DNA of 64,000 nucleotides, taken from the NCBI RefSeq assembly GCF_902686445.1, contig NC_062225.1, positions 90,818,581 through 90,882,580 of the forward strand, in the 5' to 3' direction. Position numbers and translations under genes: made by a program. This stretch comes from Sciurus carolinensis. Taxonomy: Eukaryota > Chordata > Mammalia > Rodentia > Sciuridae. Below the pieces are notes generated by a model. It was not told the DNA's origin. It searched no databases and worked only from the letters and a program-made list of their open reading frames with translations. This document shows positions 12,501-23,599 of this stretch, in pieces (within the stretch, counting starts at the first letter, position 1; each line of letters starts with the position of its first letter).

Positions 12501-14228
12501 TTGGCTCCATCCTGAGTCATTATCTGATGCTTTGAGGGGGAGACTCGGTGGTTTATCTGAGTTTTTTTGTCCTTTATGATATTAGCATTTGTGGTTTCAA
12601 ACTCCTTCGTCACAATGGTTTCAGGGCATCCTGTACATCTTGGTGTGCTATGTTTGATTTTCGTTTTTCTTAAGATATTCTCTAATTTCTCTTTGATTTC
12701 TTCTTTGACCCATTGGTTCTTCAAATAGACTTAATTTCCACAAATTCTCCAACTGCCCTCCTAGGTTGATTTCTGGCTGCGTCCTACTGCGTTTGGCAAA
12801 GACACGTACCATGAGTTCACTCTTAAATCTGTGAACTCTTTTATGATCTAACATGCGATCTACAGTGGAGTGTTTGAAAAGAACATGCGTCTGCGGCTGT
12901 CCGACCATAAGTTCTAGGTGCATTAGTTGAGCACCTCTGGTCTACAGTGTCGGCTGGTCCGCTGTCCTGGTAGGTTTTCTGCCTAGATCTTGTGTCTGTT
13001 ATTGGAGGTGTGGTGTTGAGGTCTCCTACCTGCATTTTACTGCTGTCCCTCCATTCAGCTCTGCCTATGTTCTCTGAATACTGAGGTTCTTGGATAACAG
13101 GTGCATCTGTAGCTCCCACATCTTCCCCATGCACCGGTCAGAGGTAGGAGCTTTCTTCCTTGCTCACAGTGTGGGTCAAATCTCTTGTCTCTGGGCGCCT
13201 GGGCCCTGCTCTCCTCTGGCTGCCATTTGCATGGGATTCCTCTCCCTACCCCTTGCTCCTGACCTAGCTGTGCCTTTGTGTCTAACTGAGGCCCTTGTCC
13301 CCAGCCTAGAGCTGGAATGGTGATTTTATACATCTAGCCCCTCTGCCTTTTGGTTGAAAGCATAATTCATTACTTTTAAAGTAACTAATGGTAGGAAGGT
13401 ATTTATTATTGCCACTTCATTATTTTTTTTCTTTGTTATACTTATTTGATCCTACTTTATCTCTCTTGCTGTATTACTTGGTTTTTCGTGATTTTTTTTT
13501 TTTTTGAGTGATAGGTTTTAAAGTCTCTTGTGCATCTTATGTAGGTTTATTCTTCATGGTTATCATGAGACAAAATATCTTATAGCTATTATGGTCTATT
13601 TTAAGCTTATAGCAAATTTCAGCAATATACAAAAACTCTCTTTATACTTCTCCCTGCACACCTACTTTTGCTACTGATCTCACAATTTCATGTTTTTTTA
13701 TTGGGTATCCATTAACACATGTTTATAATCATAGTTATTGCCAAAGCTTTTGATTTGAAACTTTACACTAGAATGAAAGTGATTCAGACTCCAACATGGC
13801 ATGGCTGCACTGTTCCTTCTTTGATGATTTCTTACCCTACCCAGTGACTTCTGCATTTCCTTATGTCATCATGTGCTCTTTATGGTGCTTTCGTTTCAAC
13901 TTGAGGCCCTTCAACTAGCACTTCCCGTCAGACAAGCCTAGTGGTGATGGATCCCTCTGGTTGTATTTGTCTGGGAAAGTCTCCAGCTCTCCTTTGTTGC
14001 TGAATGACAGCTTTGCCAGGTAAAGTATTCCTGGTTGCTATTTTTTGTTTTGTTTTCTTTCAATGCTTTGAATATAATATTCTATTCTCCCTTGGCCTGG
14101 GAAATTGCTGCTTAGAAATCTGCAAATAGACCTGTGGATATTTCCTTGTGTATGATAATTTATTTTTCTCTCTTTTCAATATTTTCTTTGTTGCTGATTT
14201 TTGACAGTTTTTTTAAAAATATGATATT
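12501..14228 (-). repeat. Ancient LINE-1, antisense, second copy (endonuclease region)
   Basis: On the minus strand, short surviving peptides match L1 ORF2. 'KNQWVKEEIKEKLENIL' (about 12,675-12,725) corresponds to the segment just after the endonuclease domain. 'VGDLNTTPPITDTRSRQKT' (about 12,970-13,030) corresponds to the endonuclease 'GDFNT...RSSRQK' stretch. Sequence to the right (13,150-14,228), including 'gtctgggaaagtctccagct' and 'cagctttgccaggtaaagta', is the L1 5' portion. Because endonuclease-region sequence recurs after the 5' part of the previous copy, this is a separate L1 fragment. Confidence 0.7.
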
Positions 14229-14243
14229 ACCTTTTCATAATTT
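14229..14243. repeat. Target-site duplication, left copy (ID SINE)
   Basis: The 15-base ACCTTTTCATAATTT is repeated exactly at 14,330-14,344, on the other side of the ID element. Confidence 0.85.
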
Positions 14244-14329
14244 TTTTCTTTTTGCGGTACTGGGGATCAAACTCAGGGCCTTGTGCTTGTGAGGCAAGCA
14301 CTCTACCAGCTGAGCTATCTCCCCAGCCC
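14244..14329 (-). mobile_element. ID SINE, antisense
   Basis: This is a tRNA-derived ID element in reverse orientation. A T-rich tail comes first, then 'ggggatcaaactcagggcct', 'ttgtgcttgtgaggcaagca' and 'ctctaccagctgagctatct', ending 'ccccagccc'. The internal Pol III A and B boxes of the tRNA-like part are recognisable in complement. It has a perfect 15-bp target-site duplication. It inserted into the L1 fragment and is the youngest-looking layer of the 9.4-14.3 kb repeat block. Confidence 0.9.
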
Positions 14330-14344
14330 ACCTTTTCATAATTT
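14330..14344. repeat. Target-site duplication, right copy (ID SINE)
   Basis: Exact copy of the 15 bases at 14,229-14,243. Confidence 0.85.
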
Positions 14345-16214
14345 ATTGAATAGATCATGATATCCCAACTAACATGGACCATCACGTCAGTCATGTAACC
14401 TATTTCCATGTAATTCCCCGTGGCAAAGGAATTGGATTCTTGACACTATCTCATACTAAAACTCTTGAGGGGTTACATGTACCTGGGATTCTCCACTGAA
14501 TGGCCTGAGAACTACTAGTAGTCGTAAGAAGCATCACGCCAAGATAAGATCTTATAATCATTGTTATAATGGAAAGAAAAAGAAAGCAGAAAGGAAAAAC
14601 AGGAGGGTGGAAAGACAAAGAAGAGTTCATTTAAGTAAAGTTGTATTTGTGTGAAAACTTAAGACTTTTAAGGAGAGTTTTGGCTTCTTCAAGCAGCTCT
14701 GGGGTCAGATTTATCGTGGGAGCATTTGGTTCCTGTGCAGTTAAGAAGGACGAGGGTGAAGACAGAGCCTAGAACCATCCTCCAAAGCCCTTCCATTTTA
14801 CCCGCCATGTGCTTTTTTACCACCAAGGGGAGAGAAGGTTGAGCTGGGCTGGAAGGAAGCACGTCCCGGGAGACGTATTTTCTGCCCTTCACTTTCCACC
14901 CTTTGCTGAGAATGGCATGCTGTTTCTCTCCTGTGTTTTCGACTCTGGTTGTACAGAACCTAACTTGGGTGGGTATCACTCTGAGAGGAGCTTGTCACTC
15001 ACTCCTTATGGGCTAAACCTGGGTGCTGGACCAAAGCACCCTCACCTTGGTAGCTCTGCTCAAACAGGATGAGTTCTCAATCTGACTGTGGCTACTGGAA
15101 ACTAATTCGTCAGCACTTATGCCTCCTCCATACACCATGTATTTGGTGATGACACCCCGAAATGCTATGATATGGAAGAAGAAGTAAATAGGAAGCTGGG
15201 GGCGAGATCAGATCCAACAGCAGCATGGACCATATGTGACAGGAACACTGATGCTCCCGAAGGGGAAGGAGAGAACAAGGTACTCGAGTTACATCCGCCA
15301 TCCAAAGCTGGCCGTAGAATTTTAGAATCACGGATGTGTCTTCTGGCATGGTATTTTGAGGAAGCACGGACACAGCAAATATGTGTGCATCTGTGTACAT
15401 TCTGGCAATCAATGGACATGGGAGTTAAGGGGGATATAAGAGAGGACTAGAGAAGGTGTTTTACAAGGTTGGCATAAGATTAAAATGCACAGCTGTGTCG
15501 ATTGCACCTCCTCAGAAAACACAGACAAATGCTCTACAAACATTGGGAAGATAATCTTAAAGAGAAAGAGGATTTCTTAACTTAATACATAATTAGCCAT
15601 TAAATTTCACCAATATATCAAAGTGATTAATATAGGTATGGATGATTCATACTTATTATACTCATCCCCAGTATGACAGTTTCTTGGAGTGAGAGATGAA
15701 ATGTGGAAAGGAAAACTCTAAATTATGACTGAATTAATTTACAAAACAGGCTGGTGGGTAGACCCACGAGGGACAACGTGTCATCAAGTGAGGAAGGCCC
15801 GACTCTCCTCCTCAACACTTACATGTTCGATGGTTCTGATCCTGTAGACCTCTTCTGATGGGTGGGTCTGCAGGATCGGGATGACCCCTCTAAGCCCCTT
15901 CATGTTCCTGGCACAAACTCAACTCTGGAACTTCTGGTCCACCTCCACTTTCATTTCTAACAGTTTCCAGTGCTGGAGTTCTTAGGGTGTGATCTCATCA
16001 CACCCCTAAAATAGATGCAAGGTGATCATCTGTCATGCATGAATCCTAGCAAATAAGTCTAGGCACAGGCTCGAGTTCAGGAACGACTCCTTTTCAAGGA
16101 GAGGTATATGCTATTGCTCCTTCTCCATGTGTCACATAGCTTCACGTATGGGGGGAAATGTGAGAGACACACACACACAACTAGGAAAAACCATTGAATT
16201 TAGCATGCCTAATT
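14345..16214. other. Unique sequence, nothing recognised
   Basis: A purine-rich patch lies at about 14,571-14,622 and a short CA run at 16,166-16,179. No repeat, exon or RNA gene was recognised. Open frames near 14,689-15,450 overlap on both strands and match nothing known. Confidence 0.35.
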
Positions 16215-16229
16215 AAAACTCAGAAGTGG
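16215..16229. repeat. Target-site duplication, left copy (PLIN2 pseudogene)
   Basis: AAAACTCAGAAGTGG is repeated exactly at 18,158-18,172. It is preceded by AATT, giving an insertion site of the form TT/AAAA, the preferred nick site of the L1 endonuclease. Confidence 0.95.
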
Positions 16230-18161
16230 TGAGCGTGTGGGGGTTGCCGTGCGGCCTGCGGGACGCGCCTGCTTTGCCCCTCTTCGCTGCGGTCTGTGGG
16301 TTTTTTCCCCCCTCCTCCAGGAAGAAAATGGCATCGGTTGCAGTTGATCCTCGACCGAGTGTGGTGACTAGGGTGGCCAACCTGCCCTTGGTGAGCGCCA
16401 CAGACGACCTGGTGTCCTCGGCTTATGTCAGTACAAAGGATCAGTACCCCTACTTGGAGTCTGGGTGTGAGATGGCAGAGAAGGGTGTGAAGACCATGGC
16501 CTCTGTGGCGGTGACAGGCGCTCTGCCCACCATCCAGAAGCTAGAACCACAATTGCAGCTGCCAATACCTATGCCTGCAAGGGACTGGACAGGACTGAGG
16601 AGGAATCGCCTATTTTGAATCAGCCAACAGCGCAGGTTGTCGCCAGTACCAAAGGGGCTGTTACTGGGGCGAGGGCTACCAGAGCTGGGGCTGTGACAAC
16701 TACCGTGACTGGGGCCAAGGATTCTGTGGCCAGCAGGATCACAGGGGTGATGGACAAGACCAAAGGAGCGTGACTGGCGGAGGGGAGAAGACCAAGTCTG
16801 TGGTCAATGGCGGCGTCACACGGTTTTGGGAAGTCGGATGGCGCAGTTTGTGAGCAGTGGAGTAGAAAATGCCATCAGCAAATCCCAGTTGCTGGTAGAC
16901 CAGTACCTTCCTCTCACTGAGGAAGAAATAGAAAAAGAAGCAAAAAAGGCTGAAGGATTTGATATAGTTCAGAAACCCAGTTATTATGTGAGACTGGGAT
17001 CCCTGTCTACTAAGCTCCGCTCTCGTGCCTACCAGCAGGCGCTCAGCAGGGTTAAGGAAGCTAAGCAAATGAGCCAAGGGACCATTTCTCAGCTCCATTC
17101 TACTGTTCACCTGATTGAATTAGCCAGAAAGAATGTGCATAGTGCCAACCAGAAAATTCAGGATGCTCAAGATAAACTCTATCTCTCATGGGTAGACTGG
17201 AAGAGGAGCATCGGCTACCATGATACGGATGAATCCCACTGTGCTGAGCACATCAAGTCACATACTCTTGCTGTTGCCCGAAACCTGACCCAGCAGCTCC
17301 AGACCACATGCCACACCCTCCTGTCCAACGTCCAAGGGTTACCACAGAACACTCAAGATCAGGCCAAGCACTTGGGGGTGATGGCAGGTGACATCTATTC
17401 AGTGTTCCGCAGTGCTGCCTCCTTTAAAGAAGTGTCTGATGGCTTCCTCACTTCTAGCAAGGGGCAATTGCAGAAAATGAAGGAATCTTTAGATGATGTC
17501 ATGGATTATCTTGTTAACCACACACCCTCAACTGGCTAGTAGGTCCCTTTTAATCTCAGCTGACTGAGTCTCAGAATGCTCAGGACCAAAGTGCAGATAT
17601 GGACAAGTCCAGCCAGGAGGTCTTGCGTTCTCAGCACAAAATTCATTAAACTTTGCTTGTCACCAGTGCATGTTGTAGCCATCCAGATGACATCGTTTGT
17701 CATGTTGAAATTAACCTGCTAGATGACTCTAAACTGGAAAAGCAGCCAACTAGGAAAAAGGCCTTCAGCTATAATCATTTCCAGCTGGTAAGAGCCTTAA
17801 GGTTTCTGGCATTAGCAGATGAGTTCTGTTTACCTGGCTGGTAAGAAAAGAATGATAAACATGACAGAGCTTCACCAGAACTCAGAAAGTTTATGTGCAC
17901 TTAGGGTCTCATACTACAGCCATTGTGTGGCTACTGTTAATGTCTGTCTGTATTGCATGAAAACACCTTCCTGTGGGCTCTGGTATAAACTGGTGTCTGC
18001 TCCAGTGTAGTCTGAGCAGGCCTTATCATTGCTTTAACTCTCATGCTTGCACAACTTGATTTTAGTTTTTGTTTTTTTTTTAATTAAAGGAATGCCACCT
18101 TTGAATTCAATAAAATTCATAGCAGATTAGATCAGTGTTAAAAAAAAAAAAAAAAAAAAAA
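16230..18161 (+). pseudogene. PLIN2: Processed pseudogene of perilipin-2 (ADRP)
   Basis: The parent gene encodes perilipin-2, a protein that coats cytosolic lipid droplets. This copy starts with a 98-nt 5' UTR-like leader, then a coding body from ATG 16,328 to the ancestral stop TAA 17,647-17,649. A 3' UTR follows, with ATTAAA (18,083-18,088), AATAAA (18,109-18,114) and a 22-A tail (18,140-18,161). The ancestral protein would have been about 441 residues, close to the 437 of human PLIN2. It begins [20 protein letters not shown] and includes [12 protein letters not shown] (PAT domain), repeats of the [17 protein letters not shown] type, and [15 protein letters not shown] and [14 protein letters not shown] in the C-terminal part. 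There are no introns. Disabling changes are four single-base deletions (near 16,552, 16,770, 16,818 and 17,527) and an in-frame TAA at 17,551-17,553 where the parent has a tyrosine codon. The frame between the third and fourth deletions remains open for over 230 codons, which suggests a moderately young copy. A functional gene is very unlikely. Confidence 0.96.
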
Positions 18162-18172
18162 CTCAGAAGTGG
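18158..18172. repeat. Target-site duplication, right copy (PLIN2 pseudogene)
   Basis: Exact copy of 16,215-16,229. Its first four A bases merge with the poly-A tail of the pseudogene. Confidence 0.95.
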
Positions 18173-18179
18173 GGTGTAG

Positions 18180-18330
18180 TGGGGAAAGCACAGACCAGCT
18201 CAGAGACCCAACTCTTCTGCTTGTCAGCTTTGCAAAGTGGTTGGATTTGGAGTCTCAGATTCTCCCCTGAATAAATAGTTCTTTTGTGACAGTTAAATGA
18301 GACGGTCCCTGTGCAGTCCATCATGGTGTT
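18180..18330 (-). repeat. Possible MIR fragment, antisense
   Basis: 'gagacccaactcttctgctt', 'tctcagattctcccctgaat' and 'gttaaatgagacggtccctg' follow in order the antisense MIR pattern (ctctgccact ... cctcatctg ... ttaaatgag). It is strongly diverged. Confidence 0.4.
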
Positions 18331-18716
18331 AGGCGCACAGGAGGGACACTGCCCAACTGTCCTTGTCCTTCCCTGAATTCTATATGACATCCTTAGGCCT
18401 AAGACTCCCAATTCACAACCCAGTTTTGAACAAACTAAGGGGTAGATATTGGGATTGACAACTGCAGGGATTCATTGCAGATAATTCTAGGGGGGAAGAT
18501 TGCCTTTATGTGTGACCTAGGTGCTTGATAGCACTCCCTGCCTGAGCCCTGCACAGAGTCAAATGCAGGTCCTGGAACCGTCTGATGAGTGAGTTTCGGG
18601 GGACACTGGCTCTGCCCGGCTGACACACACATGGATGAAAGTGCCCCCACTGTCTCTGCAGAGCAGAGCAGGCGTAAGCAACCCAAGGTTCAAATGTTTG
18701 TTGTTTTCTTTTTCTC
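18331..18716. other. Unique sequence, nothing recognised
   Basis: No gene, RNA or repeat family was recognised between the MIR-like fragment and the ID SINE. Confidence 0.35.
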
Positions 18717-18812
18717 TTTTTTTTTTTTTTTTTTTTGAGGCACTAGGGATGGGACCCAGGCCTTGTGCTTGACAGGCAAGCACTCTACAAACTGAGCTCT
18801 GTCCCCAGCCCC
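18717..18812 (-). mobile_element. ID SINE, antisense
   Basis: A 20-base T run is followed by 'gaggcactagggatgggacc', 'caggccttgtgcttgacagg', 'caagcactctacaaactgag' and 'ctctgtccccagcccc', the complement of an ID element. It closely resembles the copy at 14,244-14,329. I could not see a clear target-site duplication. Confidence 0.85.
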
Positions 18813-19379
18813 TTGACTGTTTAACAGGAAGTCTCTCTCACAAAGAGAAGTGGACTTGTTCCCAGCCAACCGGTTAAGATGGCCTCACTTCTCCTCTCTG
18901 GGAGGAGTAAGGAAGCCCTCCCTGGCGAGTGTCCAACTCTGTGGACAACACCTGGAGCAAGAATCAAGCTCCCCTCAATCAGCTCGGCCTCCTACCTGGA
19001 GCTTGAGCAGAAGTACTGAAGCCAGCAGAGGACCTGACTCCTTTCAAACACCCATCTTGTCCCAACTCTGTCCTTGTCCACTGTTCCTCTGCATCCTCAG
19101 ACCCTGCTCAATGGCTGCACACCTCGGCCATGACTCCTCCATTCACCACCATCTCTACACCCACCTGAGCCCTTCCACCTCCCCTTTGTCTTACTACACT
19201 TCACTTCCCTACTCACTCCCAGCTCCTCTCTCATCTTCCCACATCTCAGAATTGAGATCTTTCCACCTCCTGTTTTCCTTTCCTTTTCAGCAGAAATACT
19301 TACAATCCATGGCACATTGCAATGGTCCATGTACAACAACAGCAGTAGCAAAAACTACTGTCTATTAAGAGCAAGCGCT
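18813..19379. other. Unique sequence, nothing recognised
   Basis: C/T-rich on the + strand, with a 172-codon open frame (18,850-19,368). Its serine/proline/leucine-rich translation reflects this base composition and resembles no known protein. Confidence 0.35.
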
Positions 19380-19587
19380 GCAGCCAGGCAGGAGCTGCGC
19401 CCCTGTAAACCCAGTTGATCCAGAGGCTGGGACAGCAAGATCACAAGTTCTAGGCCAGTCAGGACAACTTAGATCAAAAATAAGAACTAAAAAGGGGTTG
19501 GCAGTGTAGCTCAGTGATAGAACACTTACCTAGCATGTTTGAGTCCTGGGATTGATACACAACATCAGGACAACAACAAAAAATAAA
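19380..19587 (+). mobile_element. B1-dID composite SINE
   Basis: The left B1-like part is diverged ('cagccaggcaggagctgcgc', 'cccagttgatccagaggctg', 'gatcacaagttctaggccag'). A short A-rich linker follows, then the ID part ('ggcagtgtagctcagtgata', 'gaacacttacctagcatgtt', 'tgagtcctgggattgatac') and an A-rich tail. This left-right arrangement is the dimeric SINE known from squirrels and some related rodents. Confidence 0.85.
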
Positions 19588-19605
19588 ACTAAGAAAGGTC
19601 TGACA

Positions 19606-19760
19606 GTGTATCAGGCACTACTAAGTGTTTCATATGCATTATTATTTTATTTATTCTTCATGACTCCCTTTGACTTAGCATGCAATTTTAGGTCCATATT
19701 AAGTTAACTAAGGTTTAGAAATATTACCCATGTTCAAAATCATAGAAGTGTGAACCCAAC
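19606..19760 (+). repeat. MIR SINE
   Basis: 'gtatcaggcactactaagtg', 'tttcatatgcattattattt', 'aagttaactaaggtttag' and 'tcatagaagtgtgaaccca' follow the MIR consensus (gcactgttctaagtg ... ggttaagtaac ... cacacagct ... gaaccca). Confidence 0.65.
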
Positions 19761-22582
19761 TATACAACGGAAATCGTACCACCACGGCCTTGGAGGTCCA
19801 ATTTCACTTCCTCCTTCTACAGATGAGGTACATTGCTATTGAGATGAACCTCAGTGATACCACTTACATGTCAAGAAGGTGGTTAAACACCTATGTTACC
19901 CAAGAACATGTGGCAGAAGTAAAGCGAATGGCAACGGATCGTTTATACAATAACTACTTAAATAACCCTGCCTACACTGGTAGATGATTAATTCTGTTAA
20001 TTTTGGAGGCCCATATCACCGTCTATGTTTTTGTTTTGCATTGTTTCTTTTCTCAAATTAGTTCTGTAATTAGCAAGTTCAATGTTTACCACAACATTGA
20101 TTTCTGTTACTCAGGTTTTCTTAGATCATTTCATTCCTTCCAGGAATATGGAGCAAATTGAAACTATGCAAAAGAAGAAAAGAAAATCACAACCTTTGAA
20201 GTCCTGATGAAACTGCTCGCCTGTGTGTTTGTCACCTGTCCATGCACAGGAACGCTCGAGTGAACAGTGGCAGGGGCGTGCCTTTCCATGGGCTTCACTG
20301 CTCAGAGGGGGCTAAATAAGGCATCTTGAAAGGCAGCTTCTGGGAGCTGCAAGACATCTTTTCGGTACAGTAATTTATGTAGCTGGGGAGACGTAAATTA
20401 ATCTTCATTATCAATCCTCTGCATCGCAAGAGTCAAACCTGAAACTCCACTCCCTTGGTGCAGGAAGGAAATCATCCTTATCACAGAGTGCCTCTTTTCT
20501 TCTAGGTCCAGGTGCACCCATGACAGATTTTGGCAGCAGGAATGATTTTCCATCCCAGACAACCCTGCCAGTTGCTTCTGCTTACTTTTGCCTGTGCCTC
20601 TTGGTGAGGGGCAATTGCGATTAGACAAATCACATTGCCTATAATCTGGTCCCCTTCCCTTTAGCCATGATTCATTCTGACAAGGAAAGTTTAAAAGCAA
20701 CAAGTAAAATATGATAAACAATATCCATCACTGCATAGGGGAGTCTGGTTAAAAGCTTTCTGTCACTATTAATAACACTGTTTAGTTTTTTGCTTCCCCT
20801 GGTATTGCATTAGTGGCAAATGGGGAAGCCAGGAGCAGCGAGTTTCAGGAAGGACGACCTTCGTGATGCTGGCTCTGATGAACACTGTTCTCAGCACCCA
20901 GCCCAACCCTGGAGGCAGCCCGCAAGAACAGACGGAGGTCAAACTTGGCAGACATACCAAGACCCTGCTCCAGCTCTTTTTCGACCTGTGCTTCCTAACC
21001 AGCTCTTATTCCCCTCTCAGCAAAGCTGCCCTGAGTCTCCCTGGCACCTGCTGGAGTGAGTGGCGTTCCCCTGGTGTTCCAACAGTGACTCTTACCTTCA
21101 GATATTGCTTCATCCTGTCCTGATCCTGGGGTTTTCAGAAACCAAGAGAAAGTGCATTTCCCCTCGACCTACAGAAGCTCACATCTGCCCCCAGAAAGGA
21201 GAGTTCATGGAGTTCTGTCAGCTACAGCCACCTTTCGAGAGGAAGTATTTACAGTGCACGAGGCTGGCATGTCCAAGCCAGGCCTTTCAAGTTCTTGGGG
21301 GAAGCATTGATACAGCTGTCGCTTACTGCGAGGTACCCCTGTCGATCCGCTCTGCACTAGCCTCATCTTTCAATGAGCAGAAGTTGACATTTCATCCCCA
21401 AAAAGCATTCGCCTCCTCAGGGGCTGGCTCCCTACAGCCACAACAATGCCCACAGACCAGGGATCTCTGGCAAGGTGGTCAACACAGTGGCTCTGGAGTC
21501 AGTGCTGGGTCCATTCGAAATAATCACAATGATCTTGAGTCCGTCCAACAGCAGTCTCCATGATCAAAACAAAACAAAACGAGCAAGACAACACAACATA
21601 AAAAACAGAAGGAGATGGTATTAGAAGGCAGCATTTTTAAAAATACAGTTTCTCATTTTACTGAAGAGGTAGTGAGAACGTAGAACGTGAAATACTGCAT
21701 GTCAGTGTCAGATCCAGATGCTGAATGACCAAATTCTGAACCCAGGCCAAGGCCTTTACAGAGGGTCATAAAAATGTAGTAGGATTTCAAAAGATTGCCT
21801 ACTTTTTAATATCTCATTCACGCATCCAACGGACACCAGCTCTGCAGACTCCACTGATGCACTATGAAGATAAGTTAAGCATAGATCATAGTACTTTATA
21901 AACCTGTATCATTATAGACACATGTGCTATTGTTATTTATTAAGGTAGAAGTAGCACTACTGGTTATTGGTGTTTTAGTCATATGGAAATAACCCTAGAC
22001 TACGACTTCAATGTGAAATATCCTTGGCTCATAAAAAATTATATACTCTACTACCACAAAAATTCCATTGGGGAAAAATGAAACAGTAGGATTATATTTT
22101 TAATTTATTAAAATTTGCTTAGAATCAATACTTTGGTACAACTTTACAGAAACACAGATTTGATTCTAGTAGAATGAATCAATATTGAGGTGCTTCAATC
22201 TCAGTGTCTCCTGCAGCTCCTGGTCATAGCTGGTCATCTCTCTACTGGATAGTTCTTGCCGACTAGCAAGTCACTGCCAAACTCGGGTGCGGCACAGCGA
22301 GCCCCTGCCTCACCCCGCGTCCTCCTTGGCAGTCCTTCCCATCCCCACCTTGCAGCAGCAGTGGGAGTGCAGCAGTGAGCTCAGGCCACAGCTGAGGGGA
22401 CTCTGCCATGCCCTGGAAGTCTGCAGTCAGGGCACGGAGAGCCGGGGAGCAACAATCTGTCACACTGCAGTGACCTGGCCCAGGGCAGAGGCCTACTCCA
22501 CATGGTGCTGCAGCTGTGAATCCCCCCCATCCGTGGTCTGCTGACCTGAGCCTCTTGGAAAGCTGGGATTGCAGGCAACTCC
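19761..22582. other. Unique sequence, nothing recognised
   Basis: An (AAAAC)n-like tract lies at 21,564-21,580. Open frames at 20,820-21,563 (79, 86 and 167 codons in overlapping frames) have no recognisable domains. A 65-codon frame at 19,790-19,987 follows a polypyrimidine-AG ('cttcctccttctacag'), which could pass for a 3' splice site. Nothing downstream supports an exon. Confidence 0.35.
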
Positions 22583-22648
22583 TGAGAAAACAGGAGGCAG
22601 GTGGACCCGAATGGAAGTCCAGACTGAAGAGCTAACCAAACTCTGTAC

Positions 22649-22788
22649 TTTTCCAAACTCTGATTAGCATAAGTTTTTATCAATAGCATTGGGAATTTTC
22701 CAAACCCAGTTAGCATAAATTTTAACCAATAATATTGGTAAGTTTCCAAACCCTCATTAGCATAAATTTGGACCAATAGTGCTGACCC
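22649..22788. repeat. Tandem repeats in LTR U3, three units of 46-47 bp
   Basis: Units start at 22,649, 22,696 and 22,742. Each has 'tttccaaac', a 'ttagcataa' block and an 'ncaata' block. Units 2 and 3 carry CCAAT at 22,726-22,730 and 22,773-22,777, and unit 2 also has the reverse ATTGG at 22,734-22,738. Repeated CCAAT modules just upstream of a TATA box fit a retroviral enhancer/promoter. Confidence 0.85.
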
Positions 22789-22796
22789 TAGTGCCA

Positions 22797-22802
22797 TATA
22801 AA
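22797..22802 (+). promoter_or_regulatory. TATA box of the ERV LTR
   Basis: TATAAA sits directly downstream of the three CCAAT-bearing repeats, at normal promoter spacing (20-70 bp from the last CCAAT). Whether it is active is unknown. Confidence 0.6.
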
Positions 22803-22945
22803 CCCCTAGACTAGCTCACTCAGACGGCAGCCCCCTCAACGCCCCTCTCATCATCTGGGAGTGTTCCTATTTACACTTTAACGAACCTTACTCTTGCACT
22901 CACTCATCCTTATCTGTGCATTTCATTCTTTGAATTCAGGAGACA

Positions 22946-23599
22946 AGAACCTGGAAATAAGTTGATGGTGAGCTTCTGCAAGACTGGAGGGCGCAGCCAG
23001 CATGAAGAGCTATAATAAGCCACTCGGTGGGGGTAGGGAAGAACTGGGTTTTGCCAGCTGCAGCCCACTGTGGCCCCCAGAGCTGGCACTGGCAGGCATC
23101 CCTGCCACGATGAGCTGCTGACCCGACAACAGGCCTTTCCAGCTGCAGAGTCCTGCAGCTCATGCAGAATCCAGCCAGAAGTAGAAGAACTCTGGTTTCA
23201 GCGACGTGGTGTACACAAAGAGCCTGATCTTGGGCAGAAAAGGTACCACAAGCAGGGATCAAGCAAGGCAAACTGAGTGGAATGAGGTGTACCCTGAAGC
23301 AGCTCCATGTGCAATAAAAGATGTCCAGAGAGAGCCTCCCTGGGGGACGTGGGGATGGCTTTCCACTGGATACTTACCTCTCATTGGACGTCCTGGCTCC
23401 ACCCTGACAGACGCACAGCTAGGAATGCGTGGATGTGAGTGCCCTGAGTTTGCGTCTGTGTTGCATGTCCTCCAAGGAAGATTCCATCCTTCTCTTCTCC
23501 CTAACATCACCATCCAGCCATCCTGCGTGTACCGAATGTCCAGCTTGTGCTCCTGCTGGCGTTTGCACACAGTCAGTCCACTGTGAAACCCAGGGTGGG
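22946..23599. other. Unique sequence, nothing recognised
   Basis: GC-moderate sequence between two LTRs with no recognised gene or repeat. It could include undetected ERV internal sequence, but no retroviral motif is visible. Confidence 0.3.

Larger units (their letters stand above)
22583..22945 (+). repeat. Endogenous retrovirus solo LTR (ERV1-like)
   Basis: The layout is that of a retroviral LTR: a U3 part with three tandem repeats carrying CCAAT boxes, a TATA box (TATAAA, 22,797-22,802), an R-like 'ctcactcagacggcagcc' stretch, and a U5-like end at about 22,936-22,950 ('tcaggagacaagaacctgg') typical of gammaretrovirus-like LTRs. No gag, pol or env sequence is attached. Both ends are approximate because I found no clean target duplication. 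Confidence 0.6.

Noticed and set aside
12461..13134. Active L1 ORF2 protein
   Set aside because: Only short peptides match ORF2. They lie in different frames with stops between them, so the element is long dead.
14244..14329. tRNA gene
   Set aside because: The tRNA-like A and B boxes belong to an ID SINE with tail and target duplication. The cloverleaf and anticodon stem are not preserved. The same applies to the other ID halves.
16328..17649. Functional PLIN2 coding gene
   Set aside because: Four single-base deletions and an in-frame stop break the frame, introns are absent, and a poly-A tail with target duplication shows it is a retrocopy.
19790..19987. 65-codon frame after a polypyrimidine-AG as an exon
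   Set aside because: The translation matches no family, there is no credible 5' splice site supported by conservation, and it adjoins a MIR.
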